Origin: Candidatus Terasakiella magnetica
GTDB taxonomy: Bacteria > Pseudomonadota > Alphaproteobacteria > Rhodospirillales > Terasakiellaceae
Assembly (NCBI RefSeq): GCF_900093605.1
Contig: NZ_FLYE01000046.1
Coordinates: forward strand, 169,195-233,194
DNA length: 64,000 nucleotides
Reading direction: 5' to 3'
The notes beneath the pieces are model-generated. The model was not told the DNA's origin, did no database searches, and was given only the letters and a program-made list of their open reading frames with translations. This document shows positions 7,529-14,588 of this stretch, piece after piece. A program made the position numbers and the translations under genes. Within the stretch, counting starts at the first letter, position 1, and each line of letters opens with the position of its first letter.

Positions 7529-8260
7529 TTATTGGTCTCTAACTAATGAAAGGGCTTTGCGCATACGTTCATCTTCTTTGGTGACAAGGTTCTTTGCCTT
7601 TTCGTATGAACGGTGTACCTCAATCATGCGGGTCATTTCGATGATTGGCTGTACGTTGGAAAGCTCAAGTTTGCCCTGAATAACGTGTGGCATTTCAACC
7701 TGTGTGCCCGCATCAGCTGAGCTATACAGGGTGTTGGATACCTTTTTCATGAACTGTGGGTTTTCAAATTGAACAATACCCAGTTTGCCGATTTCGCCTG
7801 CATCTGTGTAAATCTGACCCGTGCGGCTGATTTCGATGCGGGTGTCGGTTGGGTTTGTCTGGATTTGCTCACCATCTTCAGTCAGAACCGGGTTGCCATC
7901 AGAAGTCACAACCACGCCTTCGTCATTGAGTTGGAAGTGGCCGTTACGTGTGTAGCGGTTGCCACCTTCTGTTTCCACAACGAAAAAACCTTCACCGTGA
8001 ACCGCAACATCAAGAGGGTTGCCTGTTTCTTCTAGGCTTCCTTCTGACATGTCGCGATATTGGGAAACGTCACGAACGAACATCAATTTGTCGCCCATGA
8101 TGGCGTCGCCACCTTTACTACGCATCAGGTAATCATCAAACATCATGGACTCACGCTTATAAGCATGTGTGTTCATGTTGGCGATGTTGTTAGCCACAGA
8201 TGCCATTTCACGCTTGAGTGTCGTTTGTCTCGACAGTGCAATGAGTAATGAATTTTCCAT
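7529..8260 (-). CDS. flgF: Flagellar proximal rod protein FlgF
   Basis: Forms part of the proximal rod. The 243-residue product has the N-terminal SVANNIANMNTHAYKRE-type rod signature, the LDVAVHGEGFFVVET and YTRNGHFQLN motifs, and the C-terminal ELSNVQPIIEMTRMIEVHRS. It is the first gene of the flgF-flgG-flgA-flgH operon. The ATG is preceded by AAGAGG, and a sigma-54 promoter lies 70 nt upstream. FlgF and FlgG are related; position and the C-terminal MIEVHRSYE distinguish this one as FlgF. Confidence 0.94.
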   Translation of the reverse strand: MENSLLIALSRQTTLKREMASVANNIANMNTHAYKRESMMFDDYLMRSKGGDAIMGDKLMFVRDVSQYRDMSEGSLEETGNPLDVAVHGEGFFVVETEGGNRYTRNGHFQLNDEGVVVTSDGNPVLTEDGEQIQTNPTDTRIEISRTGQIYTDAGEIGKLGIVQFENPQFMKKVSNTLYSSADAGTQVEMPHVIQGKLELSNVQPIIEMTRMIEVHRSYEKAKNLVTKEDERMRKALSLVRDQ

Positions 8261-8329
8261 TTGGCTATGCCTCTTAAACTTAATTCGCTCTAGTGTGCGA
8301 CATTTTGCCGCGTTGTTGCGAGTATATAT

Positions 8330-8344
8330 GCAGAGACCGTGCCA
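8330..8344 (-). promoter_or_regulatory. Sigma-54 promoter of flgFGAH
   Basis: On the minus strand TGGCACGGTCTCTGC matches the -24 (TGGCACG) and -12 (TGC) boxes with correct spacing, 70 nt before the flgF ATG. Confidence 0.83.
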
Positions 8345-8396
8345 GTTTTAAAATATGATTAAAATCAATAAGTTATGTCTTTGTGAGGGTGGAGGT

Positions 8397-8436
8397 GGAA
8401 CAAAATGTTCCGGTAATTTTTGTTGCCGGGCGGCAA
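8397..8436. promoter_or_regulatory. Palindrome cluster and FlbD/ftr-like site between flgF and fliL
   Basis: Two overlapping symmetric elements lie about 60-90 bp upstream of the flgF sigma-54 box. GGAACAAAATGTTCC (8397-8411) has perfect 6-bp arms. CCGGTAATTTTTGTTGCCGG (8410-8429) runs into TTGCCGGGCGGCAA (8423-8436). The second group resembles the ftr-type elements seen by flgI and flgE; the first has no assignment. Both are within the 340-bp intergenic region 8261-8600. Confidence 0.5.
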
Positions 8437-8478
8437 TAAATTCCATGTCAATCTGGCCTCTAAGGGACTATTTTTGCC

Positions 8479-8502
8479 TTTAAAGAAAAAAAACTCTTTA
8501 AA
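8479..8502. repeat. Inverted repeat upstream of fliL
   Basis: TTTAAAGA and TCTTTAAA (perfect 8-bp arms) flank an A-rich 8-nt loop, about 100 bp before fliL. It could be a weak hairpin or a regulator site. I found no convincing -10/-35 or sigma-54 element for fliL in the rest of this 340-bp gap. Confidence 0.4.
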
Positions 8503-8600
8503 CCTGTTGTTAACCACTTGCTAATTATGGTGTAAATAAGGGTAGCCATGTATAGTGGCGACCAATGAATGTATTTGACTATAAGTGTGAGTATTAAGAC

Positions 8601-9149
8601 ATGGCTGATGATGATCTCGACGACGACATGGATGACGACGAAGATCTGGATGATGAGGAAGGCGGCTCCGGCGGGGGCGGGGGGAAAAAGAAAATCCTCA
8701 TGTTGGCCATTCCTCTGGTTCTGATTATTGGTGGTGCGGCAGGTGCTTATTTTACGGGCTTGCTTGACCCGTTGATCGGTGCGGAAGAAAGCGCAGAAGG
8801 CGAAGGTGGTGAAGGCGGCGAAGGTGGCGGTGAAGCTGCTGGACCTGTTGCTTTTACAGACTTGCCTGAAATTTTGGTGAACCTGAATACAACAGGGCGT
8901 AAATCCAGCTTCTTGAAAATCCGTGTAAGCCTTGAAGTGCCCAATGCCTTGGAAGTTGATAAGGTTGTTGCTGTGCAGGATCGTGTTGTTGATGCTTTTC
9001 AGGTATACTTACGTGAGTTACGTGTTGAAGACTTAAAAGGCTCAGCAGGCATGTATCGTTTGCGCGAGGAGCTTTTGGCGCGTGTAAATGCGGCCGTGGC
9101 TCCGGTTAAAGTCAATGACGTGCTTTTTAAAGAAATGCTGGTACAATAA
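8601..9149 (+). CDS. fliL: Flagellar basal-body-associated protein FliL
   Basis: An inner-membrane protein that surrounds the stator and supports torque. The first 30 residues are extremely Asp/Glu-rich and then Gly-rich. They are followed by one transmembrane helix (ILMLAIPLVLIIGGAAGAYF, near residues 32-51), an acidic glycine linker, and the periplasmic FliL domain (ILVNLNTTGRKSSFLKIRVS, ending NDVLFKEMLVQ). Length 182 fits alphaproteobacterial FliL. It begins a plus-strand run fliL-fliM-DUF6468-motE. The acidic cytoplasmic tail is unusual in composition and parallels that of FliM next to it. Confidence 0.92.
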   Translation: MADDDLDDDMDDDEDLDDEEGGSGGGGGKKKILMLAIPLVLIIGGAAGAYFTGLLDPLIGAEESAEGEGGEGGEGGGEAAGPVAFTDLPEILVNLNTTGRKSSFLKIRVSLEVPNALEVDKVVAVQDRVVDAFQVYLRELRVEDLKGSAGMYRLREELLARVNAAVAPVKVNDVLFKEMLVQ

Positions 9150-9210
9150 TTGCGAAGATTATTATCGGTAGTTTTGAGACTGTAAGAGAAGATAGTGAAG
9201 GACAGGGTTT

Positions 9211-10344
9211 ATGACTGTCGCCGATGACGAAGGTGAAGATCTCGCTGCAGAATGGGAAGCAGCCCTCGGTGATGACGAGGCGGAAGGTGAAGACGACGAT
9301 CTCGCCGCAGAATGGGAGTCCATGGTCGGTGACGATGGTGGTGGCGGTGCTGACCTCTTAGGGGCGGTTGGCGGTCGTGAATCTACGCGTGTCCTAAACC
9401 AGGATGAGATTGATAGCCTTCTTGGTTTTGACGAAGACCATGATGAAGAAGGCGGGCAAAGCGGTATTCAGGCAATCCTGAACTCTGCCCTTGTTTCTTA
9501 CGAACGTCTGCCCATGCTGGAGGTGGTTTTTGACCGCCTTGTACGTATGATGTCCACATCCATGCGTAACTTTACATCCGATAACGTAGAAGTTTCGCTG
9601 GATAACATTGTATCTATCCGTTTTGGTGACTATCTTAACTCTATCCCTCTGCCGGCCATGCTTGGTGTATTTAAGGCGGAAGAATGGGATAACTACGGTC
9701 TTTTGACCATTGACAGTTCCATGATCTATTCCATCGTGGACGTGTTGCTTGGTGGGCGCCGTGGTACGGCGGCCATGCGTATTGAGGGGCGGCCCTATAC
9801 GACCATTGAACGTAACCTAGTTGAACGAATGGTTCACGTGGTGTTGAATGATTTGTCCGCCGCCTTTGACCCGCTGTCACCTGTGTCGTTCCGCTTTGAT
9901 CGTTTGGAAACAAACCCACGCTTTGCAACCATTTCACGCCCAAGTAACGCCGCGATTGTTGCCAAGCTGCGTATTGATATGGAAGACCGTGGTGGTCGTG
10001 TGGAAATGCTCTTGCCATATGCGACCTTGGAACCTGTTCGTGAACTTCTCTTGCAGATGTTCATGGGTGAGAAATTCGGTCGTGACAGTATTTGGGAAAC
10101 CCACTTGGCGCGTGAGCTCTGGCAGACCGATGTGGATCTGGAAGCCGTGCTGGATGAGCAATATATGGAACTGACCGATATCATTAATTTGAAGATCGGT
10201 TCACAAATTATGTTTAATGCCACACCGGATTCCGATATTGAGATTCGCTGTGGCGGCGTTTCCATGTATACTGGTAAGATGGGGCGCAAAGGCAATAATA
10301 TTGCCGTGCGTATTGACGACGAAATTACGAAGCAGAAAGGATAA
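9211..10344 (+). CDS. fliM: Flagellar motor switch protein FliM
   Basis: A C-ring protein that binds phosphorylated CheY and sets rotation direction. The conserved body begins at STRVLNQDEIDSLLGF (residues 58-72; the CheY-P-binding helix) and continues with YERLPMLEVVFDRLVRMMST, the GGXR-type motif LLGGRRG and the C-terminal FliN-like (SpoA) domain ending GKMGRKGNNIAVRID. At 377 residues it is longer than usual because of about 55 acidic residues at the front. These contain the motif DLAAEWE...GDD twice, 20 residues apart (residues 10-22 and 30-42). The ATG at 9211 follows AGGACAGGG. Confidence 0.95.
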   Translation: MTVADDEGEDLAAEWEAALGDDEAEGEDDDLAAEWESMVGDDGGGGADLLGAVGGRESTRVLNQDEIDSLLGFDEDHDEEGGQSGIQAILNSALVSYERLPMLEVVFDRLVRMMSTSMRNFTSDNVEVSLDNIVSIRFGDYLNSIPLPAMLGVFKAEEWDNYGLLTIDSSMIYSIVDVLLGGRRGTAAMRIEGRPYTTIERNLVERMVHVVLNDLSAAFDPLSPVSFRFDRLETNPRFATISRPSNAAIVAKLRIDMEDRGGRVEMLLPYATLEPVRELLLQMFMGEKFGRDSIWETHLARELWQTDVDLEAVLDEQYMELTDIINLKIGSQIMFNATPDSDIEIRCGGVSMYTGKMGRKGNNIAVRIDDEITKQKG

Positions 10345-10349
10345 AGGCA

Positions 10350-10844
10350 GTGCCATTTGCATTAATTTTGGACATGCTGATTGCGATCTTGTTAATCGCG
10401 ACAATTGCCTACGCGGTCATGTTAAACCGTCGCCTTTCTGATTTGCGCAAGGATCAGTCTGAGCTGGAAGAATTGGCCAATCAATTTAATGATGCCACCA
10501 TCCGTGCAGAAGAAAGTATTCATAAGCTGACCGGATCAGCCGATGATATGAAACGCGATGTTCAAGAGACCTTGCGAAAAGCAGAAGCCTTGCGCGATGA
10601 TTTGAACTTCCTGATTGATCGCGCTGGTGCATCGGCTGATAAACTGGAAGATAGCGTGCGCAACAATCGCCCTGAGACTCCTTCTTATGCAGGTAAAAAG
10701 GTCAAGGATACGGTTGCACCACCTGAGCCTGCCGCTGCTGCCCAGCCTAAAGCAGCTCAGCCAGCAGCGCCGCAAGAAGATGATTTTAAACCGAAGTCTG
10801 ATGCAGAACGTGAATTGTTAAAAGCATTGGAGTCGGTCCGTTAA
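10350..10844 (+). CDS. DUF6468-like membrane-anchored coiled-coil protein of the flagellar operon
   Basis: Function not established. The GTG start at 10350, 5 nt after the fliM stop and with AAAGG just before it, gives 164 residues. One transmembrane helix (ILDMLIAILLIATIAYAVML, residues 5-24) is followed by a charged helical region likely to form a coiled coil (residues 27-110), then a Pro/Ala-rich tail. The N-terminal part (MLNRRLSDLRKDQSELEELA) looks like the DUF6468 family that accompanies fliM and motE in alphaproteobacteria, by recall. Position implies a role in motor or export assembly at the inner membrane. Confidence 0.7.
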   Translation: MPFALILDMLIAILLIATIAYAVMLNRRLSDLRKDQSELEELANQFNDATIRAEESIHKLTGSADDMKRDVQETLRKAEALRDDLNFLIDRAGASADKLEDSVRNNRPETPSYAGKKVKDTVAPPEPAAAAQPKAAQPAAPQEDDFKPKSDAERELLKALESVR

Positions 10845-10862
10845 GGGCGGGGAGACACAATT

Positions 10863-11636
10863 ATGATGTCCATGTTGAATAAATTACGCGTCTTACCCGT
10901 GACAATCTTTGTTGCGGCCTTTTTGCTGACCATTAAAGTCAATGCCATCTGGGAAGGTATGGGCGATTGGATGGATGGTGTATCAGTGACAAAAGCTGAA
11001 GCCGTTCAAAAGACCCCGCAGGAACGCCCCAAATCAGCCTCTGAAATTATGAAAAGCCGCCATCCGGCACCGCCTAAGGTGCTTGAGCTGGCCCAAGCTG
11101 ATACTGAAGAGTTAAGCGAAGAAGAAAAACAGGCCATAGCTGAGGAAGAAGCGGCTGAAGAAGCAGATGATGAGGAGACATCTTCTGTGGATGATCCGAC
11201 ATTTTATACTCAAGCAGAAGTTGACTTGTTGCAGAAGCTTGCTGAGCGCCGCGAAGAAATTGAAGCCCAAGCCCGCGAGCTTGATGTGCGAGAGAATCTA
11301 CTTAAGGCAGCTGAAGGCCGAATTGATAAAAAAGTACAATCCCTCAAGGCACTGCAACGAACCATTGAAGACAAGATGATCAAATATGATGACGAGCAAG
11401 ATGAAAAGCTGGTCAATCTGATCAAAATTTATGAGAATATGAAGCCGAAAGATGCTGGGCGAATCTTTGAAGAACTTGAGATGGATGTACTCTTAGAAGT
11501 CGCAGAAAAGATGAACAAACGTCGTCTTGCCCCTATTTTGGCGAAAATGGACCCGAAAAAAGCACGTGATGTGACAGAAGAATTGTTTAGATTACGCAGA
11601 TTGCCTAAGCCGGGCGAGCTCGAAGGCGGTCAATAA
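10863..11636 (+). CDS. motE: MotE-like flagellar motility protein (MgtE N-domain fold)
   Basis: In rhizobia MotE is a periplasmic chaperone of the motor protein MotC. This 257-residue product has an N-terminal signal/anchor (LPVTIFVAAFLLTIKVNAIW), an acidic low-complexity stretch, a long coiled coil (about residues 118-190) and a C-terminal MgtE_N-like helical domain (IYENMKPKDAGRIFEELEMD, then KMNKRRLAPILAKMDPKKAR). No motC gene is visible nearby. The 1139-residue periplasmic protein downstream is a possible client, which is speculative. It starts 18 nt after the DUF6468 gene with GGGGAG upstream. Confidence 0.8.
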   Translation: MMSMLNKLRVLPVTIFVAAFLLTIKVNAIWEGMGDWMDGVSVTKAEAVQKTPQERPKSASEIMKSRHPAPPKVLELAQADTEELSEEEKQAIAEEEAAEEADDEETSSVDDPTFYTQAEVDLLQKLAERREEIEAQARELDVRENLLKAAEGRIDKKVQSLKALQRTIEDKMIKYDDEQDEKLVNLIKIYENMKPKDAGRIFEELEMDVLLEVAEKMNKRRLAPILAKMDPKKARDVTEELFRLRRLPKPGELEGGQ

Positions 11637-11810
11637 CCGCAGAAACATGTAAAAATGAAAAAAAATTGGGCTAATGCGTTGGTTTCTCTTTTAAAAAGGT
11701 TGCTTCCTGCGCTAAGCTCAAGTACTAAATCTAAAGAAGCCTTTTTTGCGGCCCGTTCGTGGGGAAGGTAAGCCGATTAAAAAAAAGATACTTTTATCTG
11801 GGAGTGCTAG

Positions 11811-12197
11811 ATGGCTGTCGATCCTAATATGCCCATCCTGATTGTGGATGACTATAAAACAATGTTGCGTATCATCCGCAACCTACTTCGTCAGTTGGGT
11901 TTCACCAACATTGATGAAGCAACTGATGGTAGCCAAGCGTTACAAAAACTTCGTCAGGCGAACTTTGATCTGATCATTTCTGATTGGAACATGGAACCAA
12001 TGACGGGTTTGCAATTGTTGCGCGAAGTTCGTTCCGATGCAAAACTGAAGCACATTCCGTTCATCATGGTTACTGCGGAAAGTAAATCCGAGAACGTCAT
12101 TGCTGCGAAAGAGGCGGGTGTATCTAACTACATCGTGAAGCCATTTAACGCAGAGACGCTCAAAGGTAAAATGGTGAGCGTGATTGGTGACTTCTAA
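11811..12197 (+). CDS. cheY: Chemotaxis response regulator CheY
   Basis: A single-domain receiver that, when phosphorylated by CheA, binds FliM. The 128 residues contain the acidic pair in ILIVDDY (near residues 13-14), the phosphoacceptor Asp58 (LIISDWNM), the conserved Thr in MVTAE and the Lys in IVKPF. The length and EP after the phosphoacceptor loop (WNMEPMTGL) are typical of motor CheY. cheZ follows 41 nt later. A 174-bp gap separates it from motE, with GGGAG as ribosome site, so it may have its own promoter. No cheA or cheW lies in this window. Confidence 0.93.
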   Translation: MAVDPNMPILIVDDYKTMLRIIRNLLRQLGFTNIDEATDGSQALQKLRQANFDLIISDWNMEPMTGLQLLREVRSDAKLKHIPFIMVTAESKSENVIAAKEAGVSNYIVKPFNAETLKGKMVSVIGDF

Positions 12198-12238
12198 GTT
12201 CCCATTCGTAAGATTTGATTCGAGTTCATGAGCCGCTA

Positions 12239-12901
12239 ATGTCAGTACCTTCAAAAGTCGATCCCGACTTGACAGCACGATTAGACGAGCTTCGCGATAC
12301 TTACGGCGATACCGTAAAAGTCGAAGAAGTGGTCGAAGTCGTAGACGGTCTCCTTTCTACCATGAAAGGTGACGTAACGTCTGCTGACATGGAGCTTTAT
12401 AACGAACTCGAATCCCTTGCGGATTATATCCATAGCGCCAAGGCTGAAATTGCCCAACTCCGGCCCGACGATGTGAAGGAAAAATACCTGACATCGGCGA
12501 GTGATGAGCTTGATGCAATTGTTGATGCCACTGCGGATGCGACCAATAATATTATGGACGCAACGGAGATGATTGAAGAAGCTATGGGGCATGTGGAGCA
12601 GGAAATCAGTGATAAGCTGATGGATGCCACCACAAAAATTTACGAAGCCTGTTCGTTCCAAGACATTACAGGCCAGCGTATTACAAAAGTAGTCTCAGCA
12701 CTGCAACATATTGAAGAGAAGATCGATGCTCTGGTTGAGGCATTCGGGTCTGAAATCGATAAATATAAATCTGAAAACCCTGACACTGAAGATGATGCGC
12801 CTAAAGAAATCACGGATGAAGACCTGCTTGAAGGTCCTCAGCTTGATGGTCAAGGCAAGAGTCAGGAAGATATCGACGCCTTACTTGCCAGTTTCGATTA
12901 A
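12239..12901 (+). CDS. cheZ: Protein phosphatase CheZ
   Basis: Dephosphorylates CheY-P to reset the motor signal. The long helical hairpin surrounds FQDITGQRI, where Asp142 and Gln146 correspond to the catalytic pair Asp143/Gln147 of E. coli CheZ. The C-terminal tail SQEDIDALLASFD matches the CheY-P-binding peptide. Length 220 is normal. The ATG at 12239 is preferred; an upstream in-frame TTG (12215) would add an unconserved extension. Pairing with cheY immediately upstream supports the call. Confidence 0.92.
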   Translation: MSVPSKVDPDLTARLDELRDTYGDTVKVEEVVEVVDGLLSTMKGDVTSADMELYNELESLADYIHSAKAEIAQLRPDDVKEKYLTSASDELDAIVDATADATNNIMDATEMIEEAMGHVEQEISDKLMDATTKIYEACSFQDITGQRITKVVSALQHIEEKIDALVEAFGSEIDKYKSENPDTEDDAPKEITDEDLLEGPQLDGQGKSQEDIDALLASFD

Positions 12902-12920
12902 CAAATTTTATTAGAAGGCC

Positions 12921-13835
12921 ATGAACCGAGTAAGGGCAAACTTTAATGGGGGCGATAGACCCAAAAGTGACGCCGGTCGGACGATTACGCTTTTCTTATC
13001 CCTTTATCTGCTAGTTCTCGCCTTTTTTATCCTGCTCGTCAGTATTTCTTCCATGGAAGAAGTTAAGTCCAAAGCTTTGATGGAAAGTCTGAGCTCGACT
13101 TTTTCCTCTGTCTTGCCACCTCGTATGGACTTGACCGCTTTTAATGCCACAACAGGTGAGTTTCTTGCCGCTGATGAATTTCAGCGCCAAGTCACAGGAC
13201 TGTTTTCTACTGTTATTGGGGTGGTGAAAGTTGATGCCATCCAGCCCGGTCGCCTTATGCGCATCGAACTTGATGGTGATGGGCTGTTTGAACTTGATCA
13301 GGATGTCATTCGCGAAGGCCAGTATGGCTTTATGGACCGTTTGGTGGCAGCACTAAGTGCCAACCCGCCGGGTTTGCGTTTTGAAATGGAATTTGTTGTG
13401 CCGACGGCTTGGTCGTCTCAACAGACTTTGCCCACAGACCAAAGCCTCGCCATTCGCCGTGCTGGTGCCTTTGCACGTGATTTGCTCAATCGGGGGGCAC
13501 CTCCGGGCTCTGTCTCTATCGGGATGAAGGGGAGTAATGATAAAACGGTTGAAATTTGGTTCCATATCCGTGGACGAATGGAAAACCGTATTAAATTTGA
13601 AGAGTCGCCTCTCATCAAAATGCCGAAAAAGGTTGAGGCTCTTCCCGAGAAAGTTATTCCGGCACCCGTGACCCTTGCGCCCGTTCAAATGGATGATGGC
13701 GGGGTAAGTGCGATTTTACCTTTAGCGCCAGAACCTTTGCCTCAGACGATACCTGAAAGCGTTCCCCAAGAAACCAAGCCCGATGGGCTATTGGAAATCA
13801 CCCCACCTAAATTACGATTGGGGGTGCAGCAATGA
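12921..13835 (+). CDS. MotB-like protein without the proton-binding Asp
   Basis: A 304-residue protein with one N-terminal transmembrane helix (TITLFLSLYLLVLAFFILLV, residues 21-40) and a periplasmic domain that resembles the peptidoglycan-binding OmpA/MotB fold only loosely. The helix aligns with the MotB plug/TM signature, but the position of the essential Asp is Ser27 (LFLSLYLL instead of TFTDLVSL). A Pro-rich tail ends the protein. It overlaps the following motB-like gene by 4 bp (ATGA), so the two are translationally coupled. It may form a heteromeric stator partner or a static anchor; it could also be a degenerate paralogue. Membership of the MotB superfamily is likely, function inferred. 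Confidence 0.7.
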   Translation: MNRVRANFNGGDRPKSDAGRTITLFLSLYLLVLAFFILLVSISSMEEVKSKALMESLSSTFSSVLPPRMDLTAFNATTGEFLAADEFQRQVTGLFSTVIGVVKVDAIQPGRLMRIELDGDGLFELDQDVIREGQYGFMDRLVAALSANPPGLRFEMEFVVPTAWSSQQTLPTDQSLAIRRAGAFARDLLNRGAPPGSVSIGMKGSNDKTVEIWFHIRGRMENRIKFEESPLIKMPKKVEALPEKVIPAPVTLAPVQMDDGGVSAILPLAPEPLPQTIPESVPQETKPDGLLEITPPKLRLGVQQ

Positions 13836-14566
13836 GAAGGCAAACCCGTCAGGTTGGTTTAACGTCTTTTGTGACAAAAACGCAGGATGAAGGAAAAAAA
13901 GGCGCATGGATGGTGACTTTCACCGATCTGGTGTCTTTGCTTCTCACCTTTTTTGTCATGCTCTTTTCCATGGCGACAGTGCAGATTGATAAATGGGATG
14001 CGATCACAGATTCCCTTTCCACCACGCTTAACCCACAAAAAACACAAACGGTGGCGACTGCCACGGCGGATTACAATATCTCTACCGTTTTTAGAAAACG
14101 TGCGATTAATCTGGAATATTTACAGGCTGTTTTAGCTGAAAAAGTAGAAAAAGATGATATTCTAGGGCGCTCAATGATCCAGCTCCTTGATGACCGATTA
14201 CTCATTTCATTGCCCGGGGACCTACTTTTTACCAGTGGAAGTAAAAACTTAAGCACCCGTTCGCAAGAAACTATGTTAAAAATTGGTGATGTTTTACGAC
14301 ATGTTAGTAATCAGATTGTTATAACTGGACATACGGACCCACAGCCGTCTGAAGGTCAAGATTATGCCTCAAATTGGGAATTATCACTTTTTAGGGCAAT
14401 TGCGGTGGGAAATGCGCTAAGAAAGTCTGGCTTCACGCAAGAATTCTTGGCATATGGATATGGGGATAGCGGTTATGACCAGTTACCTGCTATACCGGAT
14501 GAACAAAAAGCGGCACTGGCCCGGCGTGTAGATATTATGGTTCTGCAAACCGGCGTGTTAAAATAG
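13832..14566 (+). CDS. Flagellar motor stator protein, MotB/OmpA family
   Basis: A 244-residue inner-membrane protein. Its N-terminal helix (WMVTFTDLVSLLLTFFVMLF) keeps Asp32, the same number as the proton-carrying Asp32 of E. coli MotB. The C-terminal OmpA-like domain has the peptidoglycan-binding pattern VITGHTDPQPSEGQDYASNW followed by ELSLFRA and ends ARRVDIMVL. It would complete a proton channel with a MotA, which is not in this window. The ATG overlaps the upstream MotB-like stop codon. Classification as MotB family is secure; whether it is the main stator is unknown, so no symbol is given. Confidence 0.85.
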   Translation: MRRQTRQVGLTSFVTKTQDEGKKGAWMVTFTDLVSLLLTFFVMLFSMATVQIDKWDAITDSLSTTLNPQKTQTVATATADYNISTVFRKRAINLEYLQAVLAEKVEKDDILGRSMIQLLDDRLLISLPGDLLFTSGSKNLSTRSQETMLKIGDVLRHVSNQIVITGHTDPQPSEGQDYASNWELSLFRAIAVGNALRKSGFTQEFLAYGYGDSGYDQLPAIPDEQKAALARRVDIMVLQTGVLK

Positions 14567-14588
14567 ACTAAGAGGTAAGACAAACCAT

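Noticed and set aside
8498..8514. TTAA-N8-TTAAC before fliL, resembling a CtrA box
   Set aside because: CtrA sites have TTAA-N7-TTAA(C); here the spacer is 8, and this AT-rich stretch could produce it by chance.
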